Shown one piece after another: positions 17,914 to 27,758 of a DNA stretch of 61,435 bases. The stretch covers positions 1 to 61,435 of the forward strand of contig CAIUCV010000021.1 of NCBI GenBank assembly GCA_903897805.1, given 5' to 3'. A program made the position numbers and the translations under genes. The stretch is from Candidatus Yanofskyibacteriota bacterium (lineage in GTDB: Bacteria > Patescibacteriota > Minisyncoccia > 2-02-FULL-40-12 > IGHO2-01-FULL-4-A). Numbering within the stretch: position 1 is the first letter of the stretch; each line of letters begins with the position of its first letter. A model generated the notes under the pieces. That model ran no database searches. It saw nothing but the letters and a program-made list of their open reading frames with translations, and was not told the DNA's origin.

Positions 17914-18075
17914 GGGGAATCCTCCTACTTTAATTATATCATATTTTATTAACCCTTGTCAAATTTAACCAAAAACCCTTGATTTCCCTAGCTTTTTAAC
18001 CGATTGACTTTTAGAAATTATTCGTGTCATTCGCATGCATTCGTAAATTGGCATCGCGGGTGAGCGTTAGCGAAT

Positions 18076-20184
18076 ATGGCCGACTACCCGATAGAAAAAA
18101 TCCGTAATATAGGCATTGTTGCCCACATTGACGCCGGAAAAACGACAACTACCGAGCGGGTTTTGTTTTACACGGGTTTGTCGCATAAGATCGGCGAGGT
18201 TCACGAAGGCGAGGCGATAATGGACTGGATGGAGCAGGAGCGCGAAAGGGGAATTACGATTACCTCAGCAGCGGTTACGGCCTATTGGCATAAAGTCGGT
18301 TTGCCGAAAACAAAGGAAAACGAATACCGGATTAATATCATTGACACGCCGGGCCATATTGATTTTACCGCGGAAGTGAAGAGGTCGTTGCGGGTGTTGG
18401 ACGGGGCGGTGGTGGTGTTTGACGGTGTTGCCGGCGTTGAGCCGCAGTCCGAAACAAACTGGCGTTATGCCGACGATTACAAAGTGCCGCGGGTTTGTTT
18501 CATCAACAAGCTTGACCGGCTGGGCGCATCTTTTGAAAAGTCGTTCAGGTCAATCCTTGAGCGGCTGACGCCCAATGCGGTCAGAATGCAGCTGCCGGAC
18601 GGAGAAGAGGATAAGTTTCAGGGGGTGGTGAATCTGTTGGAGATGAAATATTTCACATTTGAGGGTGAATACGGCGAGCGTATGGTGGAAGCTCCGATCC
18701 CGTCGGAGGACTTGAAGAAAAGAGCCGAGGTAGCTCGCGCCGAACTGGTAGAAAAAATAGTTGAGCAGGACGATGGCGCGATGGCGGAATTTCTTGACGG
18801 AAAGGAAATCCCCACCGAACGGCTTATGGCTATTTTGAGAAAGGCGACCATTGAAAACAAACTGGTCCCGGTTTATTGCGGCTCGGCTTTGCATAATCAA
18901 GGTGTCCAGTTTGTGCTTGACGGTGTTGTTGATTTCTTGCCGTCCCCGGTTGATAAAGAGGCCGTTAAGGGTATTGACCCCAAAACAGGGGAGGAATTAA
19001 TGCGTGAACCTGATGAAAACGCGCCCTTTGCCGCCTTGGCTTTTAAGGTGGCCACTGATCCTTACGTTGGCCAATTAACCTACTTTCGTGTTTATTCCGG
19101 CGTTTTGGCCGCCGGTTCCTATGTTCTCAACAGCGTAAACGGCCAGCAGGAAAGAATCGGGAGAATCTTACGGATGCGCGCGAACGACAGGGAAGAGATT
19201 AAAGAGGTTTATGCAGGAGGTATTGCCGCTACGGTGGGTCTTAAGGCGACCAAAACGGGGGACACGCTTTGCGCCGTCAATAATCCGATTATTCTTGAAA
19301 AAATCATTTTCCCTGAGCCGGTCATATCACTTCGCATTGAACCTAAGACCAAGGCCGACCAGGAAAAAATGAGCTTGGCCCTTAGGAAACTGTCAGATGA
19401 AGACCCGACCTTTAAGATAAAAACCGACGAAGAAACTGCCGAAACGATAATTTCAGGAATGGGCGAACTGCATCTGGACATCATAGTTGAAAGAATGAAG
19501 CGCGAGTTCGGTGTCGGCGCCAATGTCGGGCGGCCGCAAGTGGCTTATAAGGAAACAATCAAGGCAACGGCCGAAGCCGAAGGCAAGTATATCAAGCAAT
19601 CAGGTGGCCGCGGTCAGTACGGCCATGTCTGGTTAAGATTGGAGCCACAGGAACGGGGCAAGGGTTTTGAATTTGTGAACGCCATTAGAAGCGGCGTCAT
19701 TCCGCAGGAATTTATCCCGGCCGTAGAAAAGGGCGTACACGAAGCGTTGGACAAGGGAGTAGTCGCCGGCTTTCCGATGGTTGATATGAAGGCGACGCTT
19801 TATGACGGTACTTATCATGAAGTTGACTCTTCCGAAATTGCTTTTAAGATTGCCGCTGCAATGGCCATGCACGAAGGAGCGAAAAGAGCCAAGCCGATCT
19901 TGCTTGAGCCGATAATGAAAGTAGAAGTTATTGTGCCGGAGAGATTTTTAGGAGAGGCCACCGGAGATTTGAACTCGCGCCGGGGGCAGATAGAGAAAAT
20001 GAGCGACCGCTCGCCGCTTAATCTCAAAGTCATTGACGCAAAAGTTCCGCTCTCGGAAATGTTCGGTTACGCAACGACAATCCGTTCTCTCACGGAGGGC
20101 CGCGGGACTTTCAATATGGAATTTGACCATTACGAAGAGGCGCCGCAGAGTATTGCCCAGTTGATTATAGAGGGCAAGAAATAA
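18076..20184 (+). CDS. fusA: Elongation factor G
   Basis: [26 protein letters not shown]...[29 protein letters not shown]. Confidence 0.98.
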   Translation: MADYPIEKIRNIGIVAHIDAGKTTTTERVLFYTGLSHKIGEVHEGEAIMDWMEQERERGITITSAAVTAYWHKVGLPKTKENEYRINIIDTPGHIDFTAEVKRSLRVLDGAVVVFDGVAGVEPQSETNWRYADDYKVPRVCFINKLDRLGASFEKSFRSILERLTPNAVRMQLPDGEEDKFQGVVNLLEMKYFTFEGEYGERMVEAPIPSEDLKKRAEVARAELVEKIVEQDDGAMAEFLDGKEIPTERLMAILRKATIENKLVPVYCGSALHNQGVQFVLDGVVDFLPSPVDKEAVKGIDPKTGEELMREPDENAPFAALAFKVATDPYVGQLTYFRVYSGVLAAGSYVLNSVNGQQERIGRILRMRANDREEIKEVYAGGIAATVGLKATKTGDTLCAVNNPIILEKIIFPEPVISLRIEPKTKADQEKMSLALRKLSDEDPTFKIKTDEETAETIISGMGELHLDIIVERMKREFGVGANVGRPQVAYKETIKATAEAEGKYIKQSGGRGQYGHVWLRLEPQERGKGFEFVNAIRSGVIPQEFIPAVEKGVHEALDKGVVAGFPMVDMKATLYDGTYHEVDSSEIAFKIAAAMAMHEGAKRAKPILLEPIMKVEVIVPERFLGEATGDLNSRRGQIEKMSDRSPLNLKVIDAKVPLSEMFGYATTIRSLTEGRGTFNMEFDHYEEAPQSIAQLIIEGKK

Positions 20185-20192
20185 CACTTCAG

Positions 20193-20375
20193 AACTCTCA
20201 TTTCCGCTTAGTCCTCGCCTGCGCTCATCAACTCATTCAAAACATGATTTGTAACCAAAATTTTAGGTAACCCTCATCTGCTCCGCGACGCTCTCGACCT
20301 AAAATTTTGGACAAATCCTGTTTTTCTGTTCGTTGATTCACTTGGCTGCGAGGTCGCGGAAATGAGAGTTCCTTC
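20193..20375. repeat. Rod-like structured element E
   Basis: AACTCTCATTTCCGC/GCGGAAATGAGAGTT outer stem; ATCAAC/GTTGAT; GATTTGT..CCAAAATTTTAGGT/ACCTAAAATTTTGG.ACAAATC. Confidence 0.8.
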
Positions 20376-20554
20376 GTTACTGTTTAGGACGTTTTGTATC
20401 AGCGAAAAACTTCTAAAATTTCAATGAATTTGTTACCTGCCCAGCCACCGAGACGCAAAAAGTAATGAGGGCTTCGCTAGAATTGGGCTATTGACTTTTT
20501 GTTTGGTTCGGCATTATAATACAACCGGTATATTTACAACAAGGAGGATTCCTA

Positions 20555-20791
20555 GTGGTGATAAGAACAGAAAGCTCAAAAAGAACCCTTTTTCGCTGGT
20601 CACAAACTCTAATAGGTTTAATCGTGGCCCTGATTCCGATTTGGCTTTATATCTTGGCGAACTTTGTTTTTTCGCCTGAAGGTTTTTGGCAAAAGATTGT
20701 TTTGGGGGCAGTTTGTCTTTTCTTTTTGAGCGGTTTCCAGATCGTTCTTTTAGTTCTGTTCATTGTTTGGCTGTCCGTTGTTTGGGATTAG
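20555..20791 (+). CDS. Small two-TM protein (GTG start)
   Basis: 78 aa hydrophobic ORF; AAGGAGG upstream; terminator CGCGGCCAATCGGCCGCTTTTTG follows. Confidence 0.65.
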   Translation: MVIRTESSKRTLFRWSQTLIGLIVALIPIWLYILANFVFSPEGFWQKIVLGAVCLFFLSGFQIVLLVLFIVWLSVVWD

Positions 20792-20858
20792 TAAGCCCTT
20801 GTCTCTTTTAATTTTTCCGCGGCCAATCGGCCGCTTTTTGTTTTTTAGGGGGGCGCTA

Positions 20859-20887
20859 TTGCACTTTTTAAATAAGGGGAGTATAAT
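20859..20887 (+). promoter_or_regulatory. Promoter of RRM gene
   Basis: TTGCAC-N17-TATAAT. Confidence 0.7.
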
Positions 20888-20894
20888 ACAAGTA

Positions 20895-21020
20895 TTGTAG
20901 GTGTTCTCAGGGCCATTAGCTGTAGGGTAACCTTAGCTTTACGCATCTCGGGAATAGGTCATCCTACAGCAGTACATTGGCGCAATTGGGCAGTGATACG
21001 CGAATGAATTCGCTTTTTAT
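20895..21020 (+). promoter_or_regulatory. Structured 5' leader with attenuator-like hairpin upstream of RRM gene
   Basis: GCTGTAGG...CCTACAGC stem and GCGAATGAATTCGCTTTTTATTTG terminator-like hairpin just before the CDS. Confidence 0.5.
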
Positions 21021-21041
21021 TTGTCTCTTTGCGTCGGATAA

Positions 21042-21368
21042 ATGGGTACAAAATTATATGTAGGCAGTCTGTCCTACGACACGACTGACGAGAGCTTGAA
21101 ACAGCATTTTTCCCAAGCGGGAAGCGTTGTTTCGGCTTCCGTCCTCGTTGATAGGATGTCTGGCCGTTCGCGCGGTTTCGGATTTGTTGAAATGTCAACT
21201 CCGGAAGAGGCCGCAAAAGCCATTGAGATGTTCAATGGCCAGGAATTGGACGGTAGGACCATCGTCGTCAACGAAGCCAAGCCCATGGAACCGAGAGCTC
21301 CACGTAGCGGCGGATTTAGCCGCGGCGGTGGCGGCGGACGCGGTTTCGGCGGCGGCAGAGATTACTAA
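21042..21368 (+). CDS. RRM-type RNA-binding protein, Gly-rich C-terminus
   Basis: KLYVGSLSYDTTDESLKQHF (RNP2), SRGFGFVEM (RNP1), GGFSRGGGGGRGFGGGRDY. Confidence 0.95.
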   Translation: MGTKLYVGSLSYDTTDESLKQHFSQAGSVVSASVLVDRMSGRSRGFGFVEMSTPEEAAKAIEMFNGQELDGRTIVVNEAKPMEPRAPRSGGFSRGGGGGRGFGGGRDY

Positions 21369-21389
21369 ATTTTTTTAGGATCCTGTAAA

Positions 21390-21424
21390 TCAAAACCCCC
21401 CGCAAATTTGCGGGGGGTTTTGAT
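21390..21424 (+). terminator. Rho-independent terminator
   Basis: CAAAACCCCCCGCAAATTTGCGGGGGGTTTTG. Confidence 0.9.
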
Positions 21425-21443
21425 TTGAACTCTCGTTACTTGA

Positions 21444-21860
21444 CTAATGGGGCGGGCAAGAATAAATGGGAATGGGTGACGCGGTAGAACTTTGCAAATG
21501 GTCGGCAGGGTAGGGGGTTTGGTCGGAAAAAGCGTTGATTATTTTCCCGATTTGGGAGCCGATTATGCCTGTCTCGCCGTTTATCTTAGAAATTTCACCC
21601 AGAATATCTTTTGAATTTTCCAGCAGATTTTTACTGCTTTTAATCCCACTTTTTATGTCCGCAGCGGTTTTTTGTCCTCCGGCCTCATCTAAGTTTTGGC
21701 CGAGTTCATCTAGATTGGCCTTTAGTTCTCCGAGAAGACGTTCTTCTTTGACGGCAGGATTAATCGCCTCAATTACGCGCTCTTTTAGCGACGGAATTTG
21801 ATTTATAACAAAATAAGCCCCGACAGCCAGCACCATCAGAATAATTAAAAATTTGAGCAT
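21444..21860 (-). CDS. Hypothetical membrane-anchored protein
   Basis: MLKFLIILMVLAVGAYFVINQIPSLKERVIEAINP... Confidence 0.65.
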   Translation of the reverse strand: MLKFLIILMVLAVGAYFVINQIPSLKERVIEAINPAVKEERLLGELKANLDELGQNLDEAGGQKTAADIKSGIKSSKNLLENSKDILGEISKINGETGIIGSQIGKIINAFSDQTPYPADHLQSSTASPIPIYSCPPH

Positions 21861-21967
21861 CTTTTCTTTTAAATTATACCAAAAATCGAAAAACCTTACC
21901 GTTATTGACAAAAACTCAAAATTGCTCTACGTTGCTATGGAACAAGCACATTAAAAAACGAGGGAGT

Positions 21968-22717
21968 ATGGGCAAGACTGGACGCCTGTGTATAGCTGTT
22001 TGTATTTTGTTCAGCTTGGGCGGGCGTAACCCGACTTTTGGGCAAACACTGACCCCTGACGAAATTATAGCCAAATTTTTAGAGAAGGCCAGAAAGGACT
22101 TTTTGTATATTGGAGACAATTACATCCACGAAGAGTTGGAGATTACCGATAATCTCAAAAACGGCGTGGTGACGGAAAGAGGAGAGAAACTCTTTATTGT
22201 GAAGAAAGAGGAGGAGAGCTTTTATAAAAAACTGGTCGCTAAAGATGGAGTTCCGGCGGATGATTCCAAGTTTGAACTAAAAAGAGAGATTGTTTCCATA
22301 AGTCCCGGATTTTTCAAGAGGTACTTTTTCGCTCTTGAGAGAAGCGAGGTTTTTGAGGGGAGAAAGTGCTGGGTCTTGTCGTTTAAACCGAGGGGAAATT
22401 TCCCGGAGGAGAAGCGGGAAGACAGGATACTGAACAACTTAGCCGGAGAGATTTGGATAGTCCAAAATACTTTTGATTTGGCGAGAATCACATTCCGCCT
22501 GACAAGAGAGGTGAGCTATGCTTGGCCCGGTTTTGTGGGCGGCAAGGCGAGGAAAGTTGAGGGTGTTATAATCGGCGGCCTGATTAATGGTTATTTAGTT
22601 GTTAATTCCGTTCGGGTTGAGTACGAGTATTCTGTAAGAGCTTTATTCTGGCCTAAGAATGTGCATTTAATCAAAACGATCCGTTACCAAAACTATGAAA
22701 GGAGGAACCCCCGATGA
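21968..22717 (+). CDS. Secreted hypothetical protein (outer-membrane lipoprotein-sorting-like fold, tentative)
   Basis: Signal peptide; FELKREIVSISPGFFKRYFFAL.RSEVFEGRKCWVLSFKP..LAGEIWIVQNTFDLARITF. Confidence 0.6.
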   Translation: MGKTGRLCIAVCILFSLGGRNPTFGQTLTPDEIIAKFLEKARKDFLYIGDNYIHEELEITDNLKNGVVTERGEKLFIVKKEEESFYKKLVAKDGVPADDSKFELKREIVSISPGFFKRYFFALERSEVFEGRKCWVLSFKPRGNFPEEKREDRILNNLAGEIWIVQNTFDLARITFRLTREVSYAWPGFVGGKARKVEGVIIGGLINGYLVVNSVRVEYEYSVRALFWPKNVHLIKTIRYQNYERRNPR

Positions 22718-22923
22718 AAAAGGCTTTCTGCTCGCTTTATTTTGCCGTTCTTTTTCTCTTGTTAGGTTGCGGTATCGCTAAGAGTTTTTTAAGTGATTTT
22801 TCACTATTTGAGGCGTCCCTTTGGTCTTATTTCTGGCCGCTTCTGTCTGCTTTCTTTTTTACCGTTTCAGGTATTCTCTTTTGGATCTTTGGGGAGAGAA
22901 TGGGCAAGAGGAAGGGACAATAA
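22714..22923 (+). CDS. Small membrane protein / lipoprotein
   Basis: 69 aa with LLGC lipobox-like motif; overlaps previous stop; AGGAGG-like SD. Confidence 0.55.
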   Translation: MKKAFCSLYFAVLFLLLGCGIAKSFLSDFSLFEASLWSYFWPLLSAFFFTVSGILFWIFGERMGKRKGQ

Positions 22924-22990
22924 TAACACTCTCGGGCAACCGGGAGTTTTAATTTGTCTATGGACGCCACGCCGTGATATAATCGCATAA

Positions 22991-23254
22991 ATGGCTACCG
23001 GAAATCCAAAAATACCTAAGGCAAACAAGGTGGAGATATATTCCACCCCGTTTTGTGCTTATTGCAAAATGGCCAAGGAGTATTTTAGACAAAACAATGT
23101 GCCCTACACCGAATACGACGTCTCAAAAGATGTAGCGAAACAACAGGAGATGATAGTTAAAACTCATCAATATGGCGTGCCCGTTATCATCATCAATGGT
23201 CAAATTGTTCTCGGTTTTGATAGGGCGAAAATTAATCATATCCTCGGTCTCTGA
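22991..23254 (+). CDS. Glutaredoxin / NrdH-like
   Basis: VEIYSTPFCAYCKMAKEYFRQNNVPYTEYDV...GVPVIIINGQIVLGFD. Confidence 0.9.
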   Translation: MATGNPKIPKANKVEIYSTPFCAYCKMAKEYFRQNNVPYTEYDVSKDVAKQQEMIVKTHQYGVPVIIINGQIVLGFDRAKINHILGL

Positions 23255-23281
23255 CTTGGCCCCAAGCCCATGGTGCCGGAT

Positions 23282-24688
23282 TTATTGCCAGCCGGGGAAC
23301 CAGGCCCTCAGGTGATAGGCGGAATTAGTAAGGGGCAGACCGTAAGTTAGCGGGGCGAAAAATATAAAAACAGCAACGCTCGCGATTAAAAGAGCTACGA
23401 ACGCTCTTTTTTTGTTTTCCAATTGGTCCAGAAGATAGACGAGCGCGATTATTGCAAATATCAGCCCGATCATATAGTGGTACAGAAACATTGCCCGGGT
23501 GATGCCGATGAATGGCAGCAAATTTAATAAATATGCTCCACCAAGCAAAGCCGGCAAGAACCTAATCTTATGTCTTGCGATATCGTAAGTTCGGATTTTG
23601 GACATCACAAGACCAAATATAGACAGGGCTAAACTGATAAGCAAATAAAGCATCGCTACCGTGGAGCTCCACCAGATGAGCGGATTGCCTAAGAAGTAAA
23701 TCCTAGAAGCAACGCCAGCACCCGCCTCAGTTTGTGATGAACCTGCCGAACCATACCAGTAGTAAATCGGGCGGGCCATAAGAGGCCAACTATACCATTT
23801 GCTCGAATAGGGATGACCGGCAGTCAAGGTCGCGTTTGATTTATACATCTGGATATTAAGCTCTTCAAATTTCTGGAAAAGATTAAGCGGTTTAGCGTCG
23901 GGGCTGTTTTGATAGTTGCTGCCGGCTAAAGTTTTTTGGAAGGCCGGTGTCATAAAGGCGTCGCCGGGACCGGATTTGGTCAGGAGACCAAGGTGAATAG
24001 CGAAAATGGAGAAGTAGATAGCGAGGGGAAGCAATATCAGAGCTATTAAATCTTTCAGCGCGCGACTCCAACTCCTTTCTCTAACGATTTTTATTATTTC
24101 CAGAATGATAATAAGAGCCAAAAATGTAGCGCCGGTCCATTTAACGGAAAGCGACAAAACGGCAAACACGCCGCTCAAAAACAAATAAAGAATTTTATTT
24201 TCTTGGGCATATTTAAAATATGCGAGCAGAGCCGAGAACCCAAAAAGAAGAAGAAACGAATCAAGCAGAATGAACCGCGATTGAGCCAAGATAGCGTTTT
24301 CAAAAACAACCAGCATGGCGGCCGAAAACGCGGCAAATCGCGAGAGCCCTAGCCGAAGGACGAGGAAGAAAATGATCAGAGGCAATAAAACGCCTGCTAA
24401 TGTCGGCAATAATCTTAACCAGAGATAAATATTGTCTGGAAATTTCTGGCCGATTTCGGCAAAACTAAAGCCGGGCTTAAAACCGGCGAGATAACCAGCT
24501 CCTGAAATGAGCAGCTTCCCCAACGGGGGATGAATGTCAAAGAAGTACTCGTGGGTAAAATAGCCGGAGATAAATTTGCCGAAATGAACCTCGTCAAAAA
24601 CCGTCTCGTTCGGATGGCCGAAAAACAAAAAATGCGTCAGCAAGCTCGCCAGAATGATTATGAAAATGTAAATCTTAGAACTGCTCAT
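23282..24688 (-). CDS. Protein O-mannosyltransferase (PMT)-like glycosyltransferase
   Basis: Multi-TM; PNETVFDEVHFGKFISGYFTHEYFFDIHPPLGKLLI. Confidence 0.9.
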   Translation of the reverse strand: MSSSKIYIFIIILASLLTHFLFFGHPNETVFDEVHFGKFISGYFTHEYFFDIHPPLGKLLISGAGYLAGFKPGFSFAEIGQKFPDNIYLWLRLLPTLAGVLLPLIIFFLVLRLGLSRFAAFSAAMLVVFENAILAQSRFILLDSFLLLFGFSALLAYFKYAQENKILYLFLSGVFAVLSLSVKWTGATFLALIIILEIIKIVRERSWSRALKDLIALILLPLAIYFSIFAIHLGLLTKSGPGDAFMTPAFQKTLAGSNYQNSPDAKPLNLFQKFEELNIQMYKSNATLTAGHPYSSKWYSWPLMARPIYYWYGSAGSSQTEAGAGVASRIYFLGNPLIWWSSTVAMLYLLISLALSIFGLVMSKIRTYDIARHKIRFLPALLGGAYLLNLLPFIGITRAMFLYHYMIGLIFAIIALVYLLDQLENKKRAFVALLIASVAVFIFFAPLTYGLPLTNSAYHLRAWFPGWQ

Positions 24689-24784
24689 CGTAAATTTGGC
24701 ATGGATAATTAAAAAATAGCAGAAATAGCGATAAAAAAGAAGAGGAGCATTTATACCAGCCCTAGGTTATGGTATAATTGATAC

Positions 24785-25711
24785 ATGTTAGACCTGATAA
24801 TTATCGGGGGTTCGGCGGCGGCGACGGCCGCCGGAATCTATGCTGCCCGCCGTGGTTTGAATTTTAAAATTATAACCAAGGACTTTGGCGGAGAAGTGGC
24901 CACTTCCGGCGAAATTGGCAATTGGCCGGGGACGATAAAGACCGACGGCATAGCGCTAGCCCAGCAATTTAAAGAGCATCTGAAATTTTATAGCGTTGAG
25001 CCGGAAGAGGGCATTGAGGTGGAAAAAATTACCCGGCTTGAAGACGGGACATTTTGCATTGCCGTTAAAGACAGCAAGGCCGGTAAATGTGATTACGCCG
25101 CAAAAGCGGTGATAGTCGCGACAGGCGTCCGCCCTAAAGAGTTGAATATTTCTGGCGAAAAAGAATTTCGCAATAAAGGCGTGACCTATTGCACCGTTTG
25201 CGATGGGCCGTTATTTGCCGGTAAGATTACGGCGGTCATCGGAGGAGGGAATTCTGCCCTTGAAGCGGGCTTAATGCTGGCCGATATTGCTGAAAAAGTC
25301 TATGTAATTAACAAAAACCCGATTTTTAAGGGCGATGCGATACTGCTTGATAATTTGAAAACCAGGAAGAATGTTGAGATAATTTATAATGCCAGAGCCA
25401 AAGAAGTTATCGGCAGTGAATTTGTGAACGGCCTGAAGTATAATGACGGGGCGGGCGATACCCAAGAGCTTAAAGTTAACGGCATTTTCATTCATATTGG
25501 TATGGTGCCGAATTCAACTCTTGTCCCGTCGGAAACAGAGAAAAACGCTTTTGGGGAAATTATAGTGAATAAGAATTGCGAGACCAACATTCCCGGTTTG
25601 TATGCCGCCGGTGATATGACGGATACGCCGTTTAAGCAGATCATAATAGCGGCAGGGCAGGGGACGACCGCGGCTCTTAACACCGTTAGTTATTTAAACA
25701 AACTAAAATGA
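24785..25711 (+). CDS. trxB: Thioredoxin reductase-like
   Basis: IIGGSAAATAAGIYAARRGL, YCTVCDGPLFAGK, GLYAAGDMTD. Confidence 0.9.
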   Translation: MLDLIIIGGSAAATAAGIYAARRGLNFKIITKDFGGEVATSGEIGNWPGTIKTDGIALAQQFKEHLKFYSVEPEEGIEVEKITRLEDGTFCIAVKDSKAGKCDYAAKAVIVATGVRPKELNISGEKEFRNKGVTYCTVCDGPLFAGKITAVIGGGNSALEAGLMLADIAEKVYVINKNPIFKGDAILLDNLKTRKNVEIIYNARAKEVIGSEFVNGLKYNDGAGDTQELKVNGIFIHIGMVPNSTLVPSETEKNAFGEIIVNKNCETNIPGLYAAGDMTDTPFKQIIIAAGQGTTAALNTVSYLNKLK

Positions 25712-26151
25712 TTTACATAGGTGCTGACCATCGCGGATACGAATTGAAAGAGAAACTCAAGAAATTTCTTGAAGAGCTTGGCCATGATTATGAAGACATG
25801 GGTGCTTTTGAGTATAATAAAGATGACGATTATGTTGATTACGCCTCTCGGGTAGCCGAAAAAGTTGCCCAAGACCCAGACACGAACAGGGGAATATTAA
25901 TTTGCCGGAACGGCGCAGGAATGGATATTGTTGCCAATAAATTTAAAGGGACGCGTTCAGTGTTGGGTTTCAATGCAGAGCAAGTGCGTCTGGCGCGAAA
26001 TGATGATAATATGAACATTCTGGCCTTGCCCAGTGATTTTGTAAGCGAGAAAGAGGCAAAAGACGCGGTGGAGATGTTTTTGGACGCACCCTTCGAAGGT
26101 CACGAAAGGTTTGTGAGGAGAATCAATAAAATTAAGGAATTAGAAAAATGA
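25708..26151 (+). CDS. rpiB: Ribose 5-phosphate isomerase B
   Basis: MIYIGADHRGYELKEKLKKFLEELGH..DMG...GILICRNGAGMDIVANKFKGTRS. Confidence 0.9.
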   Translation: MIYIGADHRGYELKEKLKKFLEELGHDYEDMGAFEYNKDDDYVDYASRVAEKVAQDPDTNRGILICRNGAGMDIVANKFKGTRSVLGFNAEQVRLARNDDNMNILALPSDFVSEKEAKDAVEMFLDAPFEGHERFVRRINKIKELEK

Positions 26152-27116
26152 GGATTTTTGTCACAAGACCGGTTCCCGAGGCGGGGATTAAAATGCTTCG
26201 CGATAAGGGATATGAAGTTTTGATCAATGAAGCGGCCAAAGACCGGGCCGCAACTTTGGACGAGCTAAAAGAGGGCGTCAAGGGCACCGATGCTGTTTTG
26301 GCCGTCTTGACCGATAAAATTACCGCGGAAGTTATGGATGCCGGTTTGCCGACGCTGAAAATAGTCGCTAATTTTGCGGTCGGCTATGACAATATTGATC
26401 TGGGGGCGGCGAAGCAAAAAAATATTATGGTAACGAATACCCCCGGAGTACTTACGGAGACCGTCGCCGAACATACATTCGCGCTGATGATGGCAATCGC
26501 CCGCAGAATTCCGGAGGCAGACAAATTTGCCCGGGCGGGGAAATTTACTGCCTGGGGGCCGGAGTTATTTTTGGGCACCGACTTGTGCCATAAAACCTTG
26601 GGTATAATAGGTCTCGGCCAAATTGGTTCTCGCGTTGCTCTCCATGCCGCGAAAGGTTTTGAGATGAGGGTTCTTTACTATGACCCAAAACCAAATCCGG
26701 ATTTTGAGAAAGAATTCGGAGCGGTCTATGTCGCGGATATAGATGAACTTTTGCCACAATGCGATTTTATTTCCATTCACGTGCCTCTGCTTGATTCAAC
26801 ACGCCATCTTATCAATGAGGAACGGCTAAAGAAGATGAAACCCTCCGCGTATCTGATAAATACCTCGCGAGGACCGGTGGTGGACGAGAAGGCCCTGGCC
26901 CAAGCCCTCAAAAACGGTGTAATCAGGGGAGCGGCGCTGGATGTATTTGAGTTTGAGCCGGAGATCACCCCGGAATTGAAAGAATTGGATAACATTGTCC
27001 TTACTCCGCACATTGCTTCGGCAACTATCGGGACGCGTTCCAAAATGGCCGAGCTTGCGGCAAATAATATAATTGAGGCTCTTGAGGGCAGAACGCCGCC
27101 TAATTTGGTTAAATAA
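26148..27116 (+). CDS. D-glycerate / 2-hydroxyacid dehydrogenase
   Basis: TLGIIGLGQIGSRVALHAAKGFEM, LINTSRGPVVDEKAL, NIVLTPHIASAT. Confidence 0.92.
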   Translation: MRIFVTRPVPEAGIKMLRDKGYEVLINEAAKDRAATLDELKEGVKGTDAVLAVLTDKITAEVMDAGLPTLKIVANFAVGYDNIDLGAAKQKNIMVTNTPGVLTETVAEHTFALMMAIARRIPEADKFARAGKFTAWGPELFLGTDLCHKTLGIIGLGQIGSRVALHAAKGFEMRVLYYDPKPNPDFEKEFGAVYVADIDELLPQCDFISIHVPLLDSTRHLINEERLKKMKPSAYLINTSRGPVVDEKALAQALKNGVIRGAALDVFEFEPEITPELKELDNIVLTPHIASATIGTRSKMAELAANNIIEALEGRTPPNLVK

Positions 27117-27758
27117 ATGCCAATAGAGATAATCCCTTCAATACTTGTCAAAACAAGGGAAGAATTAGTGGAAAAAATCATTGCGGTTGAACCGTATGCC
27201 GATAGTGTTCATCTTGATATTGCCGACGGTATTTTTGTTCCTAACATCACAATCCTTGGTTTTGAAGAGACGGAGACGGTTGAAACAGATTTGAAAATCG
27301 GAGTACATCTGATGGTTTCAAAACCGGAAAATCACATTGTCCGTTGGCTTGCGACGCCGGCCGACAAGTTTATTTTTCATATAGAGGCCACACAAAAGGC
27401 GCAGGAAATTATAGATACGATAAAAGAGGCCGATAAATTAGTGGGGATAGCAATTAATCCGCAGACCCCGACCGACAGTATAAAACCTTTTATAGATTTT
27501 ATTGATTTTGTACATTTCATGACGGTTGAGCCGGGGTTTTACGGCGGCGAGTTTGTGGAGAGTGTTTTGGATAAAATTGCCGACTTTCATTATTTTTATC
27601 CGGATAAGCCGATTGAAGTTGATGGGGGAATTAACCCCGAAACCGCGCCCAAATTAGTCAAGGCGGGAGCAAGCATACTGGTGGCCGGGAGTTATATTTG
27701 GGAGAGTAAAGACGTCGGCAAAGCGGTGGCAGAATTAAAATCAGTCGTTAGTGGTTAA
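27117..27758 (+). CDS. rpe: Ribulose-phosphate 3-epimerase-like
   Basis: VHLDIADGIFVPNIT, VHLMVSKPE, MTVEPGFYGGEF, IEVDGGINPETAP. Confidence 0.88.
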   Translation: MPIEIIPSILVKTREELVEKIIAVEPYADSVHLDIADGIFVPNITILGFEETETVETDLKIGVHLMVSKPENHIVRWLATPADKFIFHIEATQKAQEIIDTIKEADKLVGIAINPQTPTDSIKPFIDFIDFVHFMTVEPGFYGGEFVESVLDKIADFHYFYPDKPIEVDGGINPETAPKLVKAGASILVAGSYIWESKDVGKAVAELKSVVSG

